64,000 nucleotides of DNA from Rhizobium sp. NXC14 (GCF_002117485.1 NZ_CP021030.1:1243001-1307000), one strand, 5' to 3'. Positions 16,099 to 25,369 are shown, numbered from the stretch's first letter. Notes: generated by a model from the sequence alone, not told the origin. A program made the numbers and translations.

Positions 16099-17274
16099 AT
16101 GGACCTAGCGCTAGAACGACGGTTTCCCTGCGTCGCCGACATGGAAAAAGCCGCGCAAAGACGCATGCCCGGCGGACTCGGGCGCGAAGCTTCCGTTCGG
16201 CGCAATCTGGCGGCCATGGAAGAGGTGGTGCTTATGCCGGGCTACCTGGCCGACGCTGACGAGCCCGATATCGGCGCAAGCCTGTTCGGTCATCGTTTCG
16301 ACGCGCCATTTGCCATCGCGCCGCTTGGGCTGGCCGGCCTTCTGTGGCCCGGGTGGGAGCTACCGCTGGCACAGGCTGCCAGGCAGCACAACCTTCCCTA
16401 TATCCTCAGCACTTTCGCCAACACCTCGCTTGAGACGATCCGCCCTGCAGGCGGTGATCACACTTGGTTCCAGTTCTATCCACCCAATGATCCCGCCATG
16501 GAAGAGGACATGGTGGATCGGGCGGGCAGAGCGGGCTACGACGTTCTCGTCGTGACTGTCGACATTCCAGCACCCACGCGGCGCGAGCGCAACATCCGCA
16601 ATGGTTTGAGCATCCCGCCGGTCCACGACCTTTCGACGATCATGCAGGTGGCGATGCGTCCGTCATGGGCGATGGGCATTCTGCAAAACGGCGCTCCCGA
16701 CTTCGCCAATCTCTCGCCCTACTACCCGAAGGGCTCGAGCCTTGCCGCAGCGGCCGAATTTGTCGGCAGGGTGATGACGGGTCACGTCACGCGCGAGCGC
16801 TTCAAGAAAATCCGAGACGCATGGCCAGGCAAGATCCTGGTCAAGGGTGTGCTTCGCGCCGACGAAGCGGAGGAATATATGTCCTTGGGCGGCGATGGTC
16901 TGATCCTCTCCAATCATGGGGGACGCCAACTCGACGCCGCGCCGTCGGCGGCGGAGGTCATCGGTGAAATCCGCGCACGACTTGGCCCCAAGGCCTTGCT
17001 TCTCGCAGACGGAGGCGTGCGCTCCGGCCTTGATATCGCCCGGATGCTGGCGCTCGGCGCCGATTTTGTCCTGATCGGCCGGCCATTCCTGTTTGCTTCC
17101 GCCGCCATCGGGCGTCGCGGCGGCGATCATTTGATGAATGTCCTGAAAGCCGAACTGAGGGCAACGATGGCGCAGCTGGGCTGCAAGGCATTGGAGGACT
17201 TGCCAGCGTGTCACTGGCGGCCAAAAGCAGGGCGGGCGAAAGCGGAACTTGATCTCGGATGGAGAATTGCGTGA
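16099..17274 (+). CDS. FMN-dependent 2-hydroxy-acid oxidase/dehydrogenase (LldD family)
   Basis: A 391-residue flavoprotein of the L-lactate dehydrogenase / glycolate oxidase family. The FMN-barrel motifs are present: APLGLAGLLWPGWE, VVTVDIPAPTRRERNIRNG, GKILVKGV, and the active-site SNHGGRQLD with His 273, then LLADGGVRSGLDI and LIGRPFLF. It oxidises an L-2-hydroxy acid to the 2-oxo acid. Context argues for a substrate made or carried by the guanidino operon rather than lactate. It overlaps the next gene by a GTGA junction. Confidence 0.88.
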   Translation: MDLALERRFPCVADMEKAAQRRMPGGLGREASVRRNLAAMEEVVLMPGYLADADEPDIGASLFGHRFDAPFAIAPLGLAGLLWPGWELPLAQAARQHNLPYILSTFANTSLETIRPAGGDHTWFQFYPPNDPAMEEDMVDRAGRAGYDVLVVTVDIPAPTRRERNIRNGLSIPPVHDLSTIMQVAMRPSWAMGILQNGAPDFANLSPYYPKGSSLAAAAEFVGRVMTGHVTRERFKKIRDAWPGKILVKGVLRADEAEEYMSLGGDGLILSNHGGRQLDAAPSAAEVIGEIRARLGPKALLLADGGVRSGLDIARMLALGADFVLIGRPFLFASAAIGRRGGDHLMNVLKAELRATMAQLGCKALEDLPACHWRPKAGRAKAELDLGWRIA

Positions 17275-18308
17275 CTGAAGCCGTTACCATGAGCGTCGAA
17301 GCCCTGCAAAATCGAGTCGTTGCCATCTTCGAACGCGCAGGATTGAACGAGGTGCAGGCGGCGGCTTTGGCGCATGTCATCGTGGCCGGAGAACGCGATG
17401 CCTGCAAGTCGCACGGAATATACCGCATCGAGGGTGCGCTGTGCACGGTAAAGGCCGGCAAGGTGATGCCTGATGCCGCTCCCGTCGTTGCACCGGATGA
17501 CGGCAGCGCAATCGTCAGGGTCGATGCGGGGGGCGGTTTCGCCAGCGCGGCGTTTGAACTCGGCGTACCCGCCCTGGCGGAACGCGCCAAGCGGCTTGGC
17601 ATCGCCGCGATGGTCATCAACGATTGCTCGCACTTCTCGGCCCTGTGGCCCGAGGTCGAGGCACTGACCGCGCACGGCCTGGCGGCATTGGTGATGTGTC
17701 CGAGCTATGCGACGGTTGCCCCATCCGGAGGCAGCAAGCCTCTGCTCGGCACCAATCCACTTGCCTTTGGCTGGCCTCGCAAAGACCAGCCGCCCTACGT
17801 GTTCGATTTTGCCACGTCGGTGGCGGCGCGCGGTGAGATCGAACTGCACCGGCGCGCCGGCAAGCAACTGCCGGAGGGTTGGGCGATCGACGCTGCCGGC
17901 AATCCGACCACTGACCCGGCGGCCGCGCTCGAAGGCGCAATGATGCCTTTTGGCGGCCATAAGGGGTCCGCCATCGCCACCATGATAGAGCTGCTCGCCG
18001 GCATCATGATCGGCGATCTCACCAGTCCCGAGGTCTTAGACTACCTCGGCACGACGACCTTGGCGCCGTTCCATGGCGAACTGATCATTGCGATGTCACC
18101 CGAAGCGTTCGCCAGGGGCCGCCCCGGCGATCCGTTCGCGCGCGCCGAAGCGCTCTTTGAAACGATCGTCGGGCAAGGCGCACGGCTTCCATCGCAGCGC
18201 CGCTTCGCCGCGCGCGTCAAATCGGAAGCCGAAGGGATCAGCCTGACCGCAGCGGAGATTGCCCAACTGGATGCGCTGTTGGCTGGCGGACTGGCCGCCG
18301 TCAAATAA
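17271..18308 (+). CDS. Ldh_2 family NAD(P)-dependent reductase (DpkA-like)
   Basis: A protein of about 345 residues of the malate/L-lactate dehydrogenase type 2 family, unrelated to classical LDH. CKSHGIYRI, SHFSALWPEVE, PLLGTNPLAFGWPR, VFDFATSVAARGEI and MMPFGGHKGSAI are family blocks. Members include delta1-piperideine-2-carboxylate / delta1-pyrroline-2-carboxylate reductase (DpkA) as well as ureidoglycolate, malate and sulfolactate dehydrogenases. The GTG at 17271 overlaps the previous stop and has GGAG seven bases ahead; ATG at 17259 and 17289 are alternatives. As last gene of the operon it could reduce a cyclic imino acid made by the oxidase. Confidence 0.82.
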   Translation: MTEAVTMSVEALQNRVVAIFERAGLNEVQAAALAHVIVAGERDACKSHGIYRIEGALCTVKAGKVMPDAAPVVAPDDGSAIVRVDAGGGFASAAFELGVPALAERAKRLGIAAMVINDCSHFSALWPEVEALTAHGLAALVMCPSYATVAPSGGSKPLLGTNPLAFGWPRKDQPPYVFDFATSVAARGEIELHRRAGKQLPEGWAIDAAGNPTTDPAAALEGAMMPFGGHKGSAIATMIELLAGIMIGDLTSPEVLDYLGTTTLAPFHGELIIAMSPEAFARGRPGDPFARAEALFETIVGQGARLPSQRRFAARVKSEAEGISLTAAEIAQLDALLAGGLAAVK

Positions 18309-18431
18309 AGCACGTCGTTCGGAAATGTGCAGCGGTTTCGATCAACGACCGGTCCATCGACCTCGGAACCTCAAAGGCAATCCCTGCGAACTATAGCGCA
18401 TGGATGCGAAGAGCATGCCGGGCGCAGCCGG

Positions 18432-19202
18432 TCATTTCTTCACCGCCACGATAAAAAGCCGCGGAAATCTGAGCAGCACCCGCCCGTCCGACAGTTTAGG
18501 ATGGGTTCGTTCGACGCGCGCGAGGTAATCGGCGAGGAACGCCTCGCGATGCTCTTTGCCGGCACGGGCGAGATAGGGCATCAGCCCGGTTCCCTTGACC
18601 CATTCGACGACCGCTGCCGCGTCGGCCATCGGGTGATTGTAGATGGTGTGCCAGATGTCGACGCGCGCCGCCTTGGCAATCAGCCTGGAATAATAGGTGG
18701 ACGGCGGTGCCAGCGGCTGACGGCGCACGCTCTTCGCCTCGAAGGCGGCCTTCCAGGGGCCGGCATGGGCAGTTTCTTCCATCGCCAGATGCGAGGGTTC
18801 GCCGAGATTGTCGGGCATCTGCACGGCAAGAACGCCGCCTTCGCAAAGCCCGTCCATCAGCCGCTCGAAAATGTCGAGATGATCGGGCAGCCACTGGAAG
18901 ACGGCATTGGCAAAGAGCAGATCGGCGGGCTCCGTCGGCTGCCAGCTGCCAAGATCCGCCTCGACGAAGGCTGTGCCCGGCAGCCGCTTGCGGGCCGCCT
19001 CCAGCATGTTGATGTCGCTGTCGAGGCCGGAGACGCCGGCAGCCCCATAACGCTCGATGATGAGCTCGGTCGAATTGCCCGGGCCGCAGCCGAGGTCGAC
19101 GGCGCGGCGAAGGCTCTGCAGCGGTACCTGCGCCAGAAGATCGCGCGCCGGCCGCGTGCGCTCGTCCTCGAACTTGACATATTGGCTGGCGGACCATGCC
19201 AT
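18432..19202 (-). CDS. tam: Trans-aconitate 2-methyltransferase
   Basis: A 256-residue class I SAM methyltransferase. It starts [25 protein letters not shown], the conserved Tam opening, with SAM motif [12 protein letters not shown] and the later blocks [14 protein letters not shown] and [12 protein letters not shown]. Tam methylates trans-aconitate, a spontaneous by-product of cis-aconitate that inhibits aconitase. CAGGAGG lies about 7 nt before the start. It faces the reductase gene of the preceding operon and probably forms its own unit. Confidence 0.9.
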   Translation of the reverse strand: MAWSASQYVKFEDERTRPARDLLAQVPLQSLRRAVDLGCGPGNSTELIIERYGAAGVSGLDSDINMLEAARKRLPGTAFVEADLGSWQPTEPADLLFANAVFQWLPDHLDIFERLMDGLCEGGVLAVQMPDNLGEPSHLAMEETAHAGPWKAAFEAKSVRRQPLAPPSTYYSRLIAKAARVDIWHTIYNHPMADAAAVVEWVKGTGLMPYLARAGKEHREAFLADYLARVERTHPKLSDGRVLLRFPRLFIVAVKK

Positions 19203-19277
19203 GGCGATACCTCCTGATGTCAGGCCACGTCTTTCCAGTGGCGGATGCGGATCGTTTCGATGTTGCGCCCGTAGAGC

Positions 19278-20558
19278 TCAGTCGCGAACTTCAGACACGA
19301 GGATTTTGTCCACGCGCCTGCCATCGAGATCGATGACCTCGAAACGCCATCCATCTCTCGTGAAGCTCTCCCCCAATTCCGGCAGATGTTTCAGCTCCTC
19401 CAACACAAGGCCGGCCACGGTCTGATATTCGAGATCGTCCTCGAGCTTGAGGTTCAGGAACTCGGCGAATTCGTCGATCGGCGCCCAGCCGGAGACGAGA
19501 TAGGAACCATCGTCTCGACGCGCGATGGCCTGCTCATCGACCGGTCCCTCCTGCAGCGCGCCCATGATCGCTTCAAGAATGTCGCCTGACGAAACAATCC
19601 CTTCGAAATGGCCGTATTCGTCAAACACCAGCACCATATGAACAGGCGATTTCCTGATGGCTTCGATCACGCTGGTCGCGGTTGCAAGGTCTGATACGAC
19701 CGGGACGTCCTGCGTCAGAGCCTTGATATCGGCGCTGCCGTGTTCCGATATCGAATCGTAAAAATCCTTGACCGGCAGGATGCCGATCACCTCATCCGAA
19801 CTGCCTCTGCGGACCGGCAGTCGAGACCGCTTCGTCCGGTGCAGCTGAGCCCGGATTTCGTCGAGACTGTCGTCGATATCGATAATTTCGACGTCCCGCC
19901 GCGGCGTCATCAGCGCCCGGGCGGTGCGGTCCGCCAGCCGCATGACGCCTGATATCATCGCCGACTCTTCGCTTTCGATGACGCCCGCCGACTGCGCCTC
20001 GGCCAGAACGGTCTTGATCTCCTCGTCAGAGACGTTGTCGCCGGCTTTTCCTGTCTGGCCGAGCAGCCTGAGCATCAGATTTCCCGACGCGTTCAGAAGC
20101 CAGACGAGCGGCAGCGCAATTCGTGAAAGCAGCGCCATGGCGGGCGCGACCCTCGCCGCAACCGCTTCCGGTTCCCGCAATGCGATCTGCTTTGGCACAA
20201 GTTCGCCGACGATCAGGGAAAGATAGGTGATCGCCACGACGACGGAGCCGACGCCAATGGCGTCAGCGGCCGTCGATGACATTCCCTGCGCCTCCAGCCA
20301 TGCTGTCAGGCGGCCGCCAAGCGTGGCCCCGGAAAAAGCGCCGGAGAGAACACCGACGAGCGTGATGCCGATCTGAACCGTGGAAAGAAAGCGACCGGGG
20401 TTTTCGGCAAGTTTGATGGCTTGAGCTGCACCTTTGCTCCCATTGTCGGAGAGGACCTTCAGGCGGGCTGTTCGAGAAGACACGACAGCCAGCTCGGACA
20501 TGGCGAGCACACCATTCAGGATGGTGAGAAACGCCACAATTCCAATTTCCAGAAACAC
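19278..20558 (-). CDS. CNNM/CorC-type membrane protein with CBS pair (hemolysin-like)
   Basis: A 426-residue protein. The N-terminal DUF21/CNNM membrane domain (about residues 1-190) starts MFLEIGIVAFLTILNGVLAMSELAVVSSR. Two CBS domains follow (ALMTPRRDVEIIDIDDSLDEI and VPVVSDLATATSVIEAIRKS), then a CorC_HlyC domain (DDGSYLVSGWAPIDEFAEFL). Such proteins are linked to magnesium/cobalt efflux; the name hemolysin is historical. The frame begins with GTG at 20558 and has only a weak ribosome binding site. Confidence 0.88.
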   Translation of the reverse strand: MFLEIGIVAFLTILNGVLAMSELAVVSSRTARLKVLSDNGSKGAAQAIKLAENPGRFLSTVQIGITLVGVLSGAFSGATLGGRLTAWLEAQGMSSTAADAIGVGSVVVAITYLSLIVGELVPKQIALREPEAVAARVAPAMALLSRIALPLVWLLNASGNLMLRLLGQTGKAGDNVSDEEIKTVLAEAQSAGVIESEESAMISGVMRLADRTARALMTPRRDVEIIDIDDSLDEIRAQLHRTKRSRLPVRRGSSDEVIGILPVKDFYDSISEHGSADIKALTQDVPVVSDLATATSVIEAIRKSPVHMVLVFDEYGHFEGIVSSGDILEAIMGALQEGPVDEQAIARRDDGSYLVSGWAPIDEFAEFLNLKLEDDLEYQTVAGLVLEELKHLPELGESFTRDGWRFEVIDLDGRRVDKILVSEVRD

Positions 20559-20565
20559 AGGGACC

Positions 20566-20952
20566 CTATTCGTTGAGGTTTTGATGCCGCATAAGGCGAG
20601 GCGGCGGGGCTTTCGCAGAGACGCTATATATGCGCATCACCCATCGGCAAAGCTTTCTGTGAGCTCGGCTGGGTGCGAGGCGCGAGGCAGACATCGCCGC
20701 ACCGTCTACGACAGGCGCCGGCACCTTCTGCGGCGGCTTTTCGGTTTGAGCGGGCGGAGCTTGTACTGGATGGGTCGCTATCGGGCATGGCGCAATCTTG
20801 GCGGTGAAACAGGTCCGGCGCAAGAGGCGCTGGGCGAATTCCTCATAGCGCCTTGATGTGACAGTTTCGAAAAACGGCGGCAAGCATGCCTTCACGCATT
20901 CCTGCGTGATGCCGAACGCCGAACGCTCCGGCATCACGCGCTCGAATGTCAC
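20566..20952 (-). CDS. Possible small hypothetical protein coupled to the cupin gene
   Basis: The 390-base gap between the cupin and CorC genes holds one open frame of 128 codons. Its GTG start overlaps the cupin stop as GTGA (20952-20949), a common sign of coupling. The first half contains cysteine pairs (ECVKACLPPFF, CFTAKIAPCP); the end is basic and unlike a folded protein. I recognise no family. The frame could equally be chance in GC-rich DNA. Confidence 0.3.
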   Translation of the reverse strand: MTFERVMPERSAFGITQECVKACLPPFFETVTSRRYEEFAQRLLRRTCFTAKIAPCPIATHPVQAPPAQTEKPPQKVPAPVVDGAAMSASRLAPSRAHRKLCRWVMRIYSVSAKAPPPRLMRHQNLNE

Positions 20953-21410
20953 GCCGCCAGAATGGTGATCCCATAAGCATTGGCAGCGGCCGTCATCCGG
21001 GCGATGGTCTCAGGCGAGGGGGCTTTCAGCGGCTCGCTCGTGCCTTCCGTTTCGATGAACTCTGCCATCTCGTGATCGACGACGGCCGAAAAGACTGCCG
21101 GAACGGTCCCGCGGTTGGCATAGCCGTGCACCGTGAAAGGCGGGATCGTGACGATGTCGCCAGCACCGGCCTCGATCTCCTCGGGACCACTGTCGGTCAG
21201 CCGCCAGATCGTCAAACGGCCCTCGAGAATGCGGAAGACTTCCGGGCTTGCATGCGCGTGTTTCGGCGTCCGGCTGCCGGATGGCACTGTGACGTCGAAG
21301 ATGTTGAACCAGGTTCCGCGGAGCCGAAGCCGCCGCTCGATCCGTTCGCCGAGCACGAAATACCGCTTCGTGTTTTCGGCAGGCATTTTCACAAACGAGT
21401 TGGACATCAT
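20949..21410 (-). CDS. Cupin-domain protein
   Basis: A 153-residue single-domain cupin. Motif 1 is PKHAHASPEVFRILEGRLTIW and motif 2 GDIVTIPPFTVHGYANRG, so metal-binding histidines and a glutamate are present. Cupins of this size are either small enzymes or ligand-binding proteins; nothing here fixes the activity. Two ATGs are adjacent at 21410 and 21407, after AAGAAAGAGAC. It heads a possible two-gene unit with the frame at 20566-20952. Confidence 0.75.
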   Translation of the reverse strand: MMSNSFVKMPAENTKRYFVLGERIERRLRLRGTWFNIFDVTVPSGSRTPKHAHASPEVFRILEGRLTIWRLTDSGPEEIEAGAGDIVTIPPFTVHGYANRGTVPAVFSAVVDHEMAEFIETEGTSEPLKAPSPETIARMTAAANAYGITILAA

Positions 21411-21877
21411 GTCTCTTTCTTCTTCTTCTTAACGAGGCTTTTCTTGTAGGCGCCTTCTTGCCGGCGCAGCCGTTAGACCTTTGCGCCGCCTTTGGCAACC
21501 GCCCCGTTGCCGGGGCAAGATCGCCGGATGGCTTCGGCACGGATAATGCCTGATGAAGCGTCGCGGCGGATATCGGTGCAGCGGGCCGCGTCCGCAAGGT
21601 CCCCGATCCAGGGCGGCCTGCGTGAAAATGACACGGGCCTGCCGCGTTCTGAGCCTTGTCTCACCGCGACCTGCGCGGATCACATTGGTCAGACCGACAA
21701 GCGGGGACCTCGGAGCAGCGATCGACGAGAAGGCCAGTGTGATTTTATGGGTTCCCGCTATGTCATATTTTCTTGAGAAACGTTAATAAGGTTCAGCTGG
21801 ATTGGGTGTGACGGCGATACGCGCTACCTGAATGGCCGTGTTACGGTCCATTCGTGGTCGAGGGAGCATGGCGAGCC
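21411..21877. other. Long non-coding gap before the methyltransferase gene
   Basis: These 467 bases hold no frame that looks like a real protein. Short overlapping frames on both strands are basic and of low complexity. The last 100 bases are AT-richer (CATATTTTCTTGAG) and may contain the promoter for the gene at 21878. The stretch may be decayed DNA at the edge of an accessory segment that ends with the IS630 element. Confidence 0.4.
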
Positions 21878-22684
21878 ATGGAAACAGCAGAGCTACGATA
21901 TAATTGGGCTGATTCCGACGTCTACGAGACATTCATAGGGCGCTGGAGCGAACATCTGGCAAGCCCATTTCTCAGTCGTGCCAATGTTGCTCGGGGCGAT
22001 CGCGTGCTCGATGTAGCATGTGGGACGGGAGTGTTGTCGAAAGCACTGGCCGAGGCGGGAGCGCATGTGATCGGTGTTGACGCATCGGAGGGATACCTGG
22101 AAGGAGCCCGCCGTCGACGATCCCACCCCAATATCGCATATGAACATGGCGATGTCCGGAAACTGCGGTTCGACGCCAATTCTTTCGATGCGGCAGTTTC
22201 CACCCTTGCCTTGGACGTCATCCCGGAAATTGAACAGGTAGTTTCGGAGATGAAGCGCGTGACCCGTCCAGGCGGTGTGGTCGCGTCCGCCGTTACTCAG
22301 TTCCTTGGTGGCATGCCCGCCTTCGACCTCGTGATTAACACCGGCGCCGTCCTTGAGACCGACTTCGCAAGGCTGAGATCCATGCGGGCAGGGCGCCAGC
22401 TCTTCTGGCCGGATGGCCAGGCGACGTTGTGGCGGAAGATCGGCCTCGTTGACGTGACCGAGATTCCCATTGTCGTGGATTGCGAGTATGCGTCCTTCGC
22501 GGACTATTGGGCCACCTTCACAGACGGCCCAGGCAGCACCACAAGCACATTGATGGCACTTTCTGACGACGCCCGAGGTTCGATCGAACAGCATGTTCGT
22601 GCTGGGTATCTGGTTGGCTTGCCCGATGGACCCCGGTCATTTCCGATGATGTTCCGTATGGTGCGTGGCTTGGTCCCAGCCTGA
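21878..22684 (+). CDS. Class I SAM-dependent methyltransferase
   Basis: A 268-residue protein with SAM motif VLDVACGTGVLSKALAEAG, the acidic end of strand 2 (VIGVDAS), and Methyltransf_11 blocks (VSTLALDVIPEIEQVVSEMKRVTRPGGVV). The substrate is unknown. ATG at 21878 (METAELRYNWADSDVYETFIGRW) was preferred to 21854 by the family N-terminus and the GGCGAG ahead. Base use looks less GC-rich than the neighbours, and an IS630 element lies 80 bases downstream, which suggests acquisition by transfer. Confidence 0.8.
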   Translation: METAELRYNWADSDVYETFIGRWSEHLASPFLSRANVARGDRVLDVACGTGVLSKALAEAGAHVIGVDASEGYLEGARRRRSHPNIAYEHGDVRKLRFDANSFDAAVSTLALDVIPEIEQVVSEMKRVTRPGGVVASAVTQFLGGMPAFDLVINTGAVLETDFARLRSMRAGRQLFWPDGQATLWRKIGLVDVTEIPIVVDCEYASFADYWATFTDGPGSTTSTLMALSDDARGSIEQHVRAGYLVGLPDGPRSFPMMFRMVRGLVPA

Positions 22685-22763
22685 CACTGGAGAGCATGCA
22701 GGGGCCTGCGCCGGCCCCGTGTCAGCTATCGTTCTTCGGCAGCCAAAAGTTGCCAGGCCGCTA

Positions 22764-23813
22764 GAGTCTGTCAGGTTTATGTTGAAACATATCCTGCATG
22801 CCTGAGATAGGCGGCGCATTCGCGCGGGCTGAATGCTTTGAGGACTTCACCGACGCGCCGCCATGTCGCTTCGACGCTACGCTCGTCGGCCTTGCGCAGC
22901 AAAGTCTTGAGTTTGGCGAACATCATCTCGATCGGATTGAGATCAGGGCTGTAGGGCGGCAAGAAGAACAGGTGGGCGCCGGCATTGCGGATGGCGTTGC
23001 GCGCCGGCTTGCCCTTGTGGCTGCCGAGATTGTCGAGGATGACGATATCGCCGCGATTGAGGGTTGGTGCCAGGCATTGCTCGACCCAGGCGGTGAAAGC
23101 GGTGCCGTTGATCGGGCCATCGAGCACGAAAGGCGCGACGATGCGGTCGTGGCGCAGCCCGGCGAGGAAGGTCAGCGTTTTCCAATGGCCATGCGGTATT
23201 CCGGCGATCAGCGGCTGCCCACGCTGACACCAGCCGCGGGTGCGCGTCATGTTGGTTTTGACCCAGGTTTCGTCAACGAACACCAGGCGGTCCGGATCAA
23301 GTCGATGTTGATGGGTCTTCCAGCGGCTCCGGAACCGCGCCACCTTCGGCCTGTCCTGCTCGCTGGCGATCAGCGTTTTTTTTAAATGTCTTGCCTTCAC
23401 GGCGCAAGAAACGCCAAACCGTGTCATGAGAGACATGGATGCCTGCCACCTTCAGATCGACGGCAAGCGCCCGCACCGTCCAATCGGCTTTGGCCGCCAG
23501 GCGGCGGTGAACCTCATCGGCCGCCGCGCCACACAGCATGGGTTTGACATGCCCACCCATCTTGGCCGGCGCCAAACCACGCCCGGATCGGTCAAGCTGA
23601 CCGATCCGCACTGCCGTCGCCGCCGATACCCCAAAGCGCAAGGCGGCCGCCCGCACCGTCATGCCCTCGGCAAGTGCGTCGGCAATGCGCTTGCGTAAAT
23701 CCACGGAAAGAGGTCGCGCCATCGTTGCTGGCCTCCCCACCAGCAATGATGTTGAATCACAACCGAAGCAAAAAGGGAATCCCGTTGCGATTCAGCTTAA
23801 AGCTGACCGACTC
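22764..23813 (-). mobile_element. Complete IS630-family insertion sequence
   Basis: The element is 1050 bp between two TA dinucleotides (22762-22763 and 23814-23815), the target duplication of the IS630/Tc1 group. Its ends are imperfect inverted repeats of about 25 bp: GAGTCTGTCAGGTTTATGTT on the left against GAGTCGGTCAGCTTTAAGCT on the right. One transposase is encoded on the minus strand in two overlapping frames. It lies between the methyltransferase and the end of the pentitol operon and interrupts neither. Confidence 0.88.
22777..23722 (-). CDS. IS630-family transposase in two frames joined at an A8 run
   Basis: OrfA (23722-23297) starts MARPLSVDLRKRIADALAEG and carries the helix-turn-helix DNA-binding part. 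OrfB (to 22777) carries the DDE catalytic core: VFVDETWV (first Asp), VILDNLGSHKG (second Asp) and SPDLNPIEMMFAKLK (Glu). The frames overlap at eight A residues (23383-23376). Loss of one A, or a +1 shift there, joins ...GKTFKK to TLIASEQDRP... as one protein of about 315 residues. Slippage at A-runs is known in this family, so the split is probably normal regulation rather than decay. Confidence 0.85.
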
Positions 23814-23888
23814 TAAAGGCCTCAAAGCAGTCAGACCTATGACGTGAAGCCCGGAACTGAGCTTCTGCAACGACTTGGTATCTCTTAC

Positions 23889-24617
23889 CTACACGTCGAA
23901 ATTTGTCGGCAAGACAATCATGTCCCGGATCGTGACGTTTCGCGGGCGGGTCAGCATGAAGATGATGGCATCGGAGACCTCGGAGGGCTCGATCAGACTC
24001 CCGTTGGCTTTTGCCTTCTCAAGGTTTTCCGCGGGCCAATCGGCAAGCAGAGCGGAAACGACCGGACCGGGCGAGACCTGGCTGACCCTGATGCCGTGGT
24101 TTTTCAACTGCCGGCGCATGATCTGGACGAAACTGGTAATCGCCCATTTGGAGCTGGAATAGACCGGCTCCCACTGGATCGGCGCATGGCCGGCTACGGA
24201 GCAGGTGACCAAAATGTCCCCGGTCCCGCGCTCGATCATATGCGGAGCGATATCGCGGACGTTCTTCATGACGGCGTTCACGTTGAGATTCAGCATCCGA
24301 TCGATTGCCGCGGTATCGGTATCGATAAGATCCCCGCCGATGTAGGATCCTGCATTGCAGTGCATGATATCGAGGTGATCGACCTTTGCCAGGATTTCCG
24401 GCACCATGGCCGCACAACTTGCGGCGTCCAGAAGATCGGTGACCTGCATGATTACGGCGTCGCCGAACTCGGCAGCGTAGGTTTCCAGCGCCTGTCTGTT
24501 GTAGTCGACCATCACGACCTTGGCGCCGGCATCGACAAGCGCACGGGTCGTCGCCAGCCCGATACCGGAAGCTGCGCCGGTTACCGCAGCGATCTTTCCT
24601 TCGAGTGATTTAGTCAT
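23889..24617 (-). CDS. SDR dehydrogenase, ribitol 2-dehydrogenase-like
   Basis: A 242-residue short-chain dehydrogenase. The cofactor motif is TGAASGIG, followed by VVMVDYN, where Asp at the end of strand 2 suggests NAD. NAG (HCNAG) is present, and the catalytic Ser and YSSSK sit in the CSVAGHAPIQWEPVYSSSK stretch. The sequence resembles bacterial ribitol 2-dehydrogenases (RbtD). It is the last gene of the pentitol-type operon, 23 bases after the preceding SDR gene. The IS630 element lies 75 bases beyond its stop and leaves it intact. Confidence 0.82.
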   Translation of the reverse strand: MTKSLEGKIAAVTGAASGIGLATTRALVDAGAKVVMVDYNRQALETYAAEFGDAVIMQVTDLLDAASCAAMVPEILAKVDHLDIMHCNAGSYIGGDLIDTDTAAIDRMLNLNVNAVMKNVRDIAPHMIERGTGDILVTCSVAGHAPIQWEPVYSSSKWAITSFVQIMRRQLKNHGIRVSQVSPGPVVSALLADWPAENLEKAKANGSLIEPSEVSDAIIFMLTRPRNVTIRDMIVLPTNFDV

Positions 24618-24640
24618 CGTCTTTTCTCGCCTTTTGATTT

Positions 24641-25369
24641 TCAGACAGCAAGGAAGCCGCCATCGATTGGCAGGACTGCGCCACTGATCATGGCTGCGTC
24701 CTCTGAAATAAGCAGTGCAATCGATCGTGCGACATCGTCGACCTCTGCAAAGCGCGCCATCGGGTGGCGAACAATCATCGGGTTACGTTTGGAGGGCTCG
24801 GACCACGCCTTGGCGGCAAGCTCCGTCATGGTAACCGTAGGCGCCACTGCATTGACCCGGATTCCATAGGCGCCGAGTTCCTTGGCCATCACACGTGTCG
24901 CGCCTTCCAGTCCCGCCTTCGAAGCGGCGTAAGCCACGTGATCCACGAAACCCCGATGTCCGGCGATCGAGGTCACATTCACGATCGTACCGCCGCCGCC
25001 GTTTGAAATGCGAGCCCGCGCGAACTCCTGCGCACAAATCAGCGCGGCCCGCAGGTTGATGCCGAGGACCTGCTCATAGCCCTCCTCCGTCATATCGATG
25101 ACGCTTTCAAGCACGTTGGTTCCTGCGCAATTGATCAGCGCGTCTGCCAGTCCCGCCTTCTTCATGGCGGCGCGTGCTGCTGCATTGTCGGCGAGATTGA
25201 CTGATATTACCGTCGCGCCGAACTTTGCCGCAAGATCATCCAGATCGGCCTGCGTACGCGACAAGGCTACGATTCGAGCGCCACGGTGGGTGAGCAGTTC
25301 AACGCAGGCGCGACCGATACCCTTGCCAGCACCGGTTACGATGACCGTTTTTCCTGTAAAGTCCGACAT
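24641..25369 (-). CDS. SDR reductase, L-xylulose reductase (DCXR)-like
   Basis: A 242-residue short-chain dehydrogenase starting MSDFTGKTVIVTGAGKGIGRACVELL and continuing IVALSRTQADLDDL, which closely follows the L-xylulose/dicarbonyl reductase pattern. Arg after Ser (LSRTQ) suits NADP. NCAG, VTSIAGH and YAASK supply the catalytic set. DCXR-type enzymes interconvert xylitol and L-xylulose. The ATG at 25369, with AAGGA ahead, was chosen over a longer upstream frame. It fits with the polyol importer and dehydrogenases of the operon. Confidence 0.82.
   Translation of the reverse strand: MSDFTGKTVIVTGAGKGIGRACVELLTHRGARIVALSRTQADLDDLAAKFGATVISVNLADNAAARAAMKKAGLADALINCAGTNVLESVIDMTEEGYEQVLGINLRAALICAQEFARARISNGGGGTIVNVTSIAGHRGFVDHVAYAASKAGLEGATRVMAKELGAYGIRVNAVAPTVTMTELAAKAWSEPSKRNPMIVRHPMARFAEVDDVARSIALLISEDAAMISGAVLPIDGGFLAV

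Noticed and set aside
19217..19277. Short frame ending [12 protein letters not shown] between tam and the CorC-like gene
   Set aside because: Looks protein-like but has no start of its own and overlaps the end of the CorC gene; too short to call a gene remnant.
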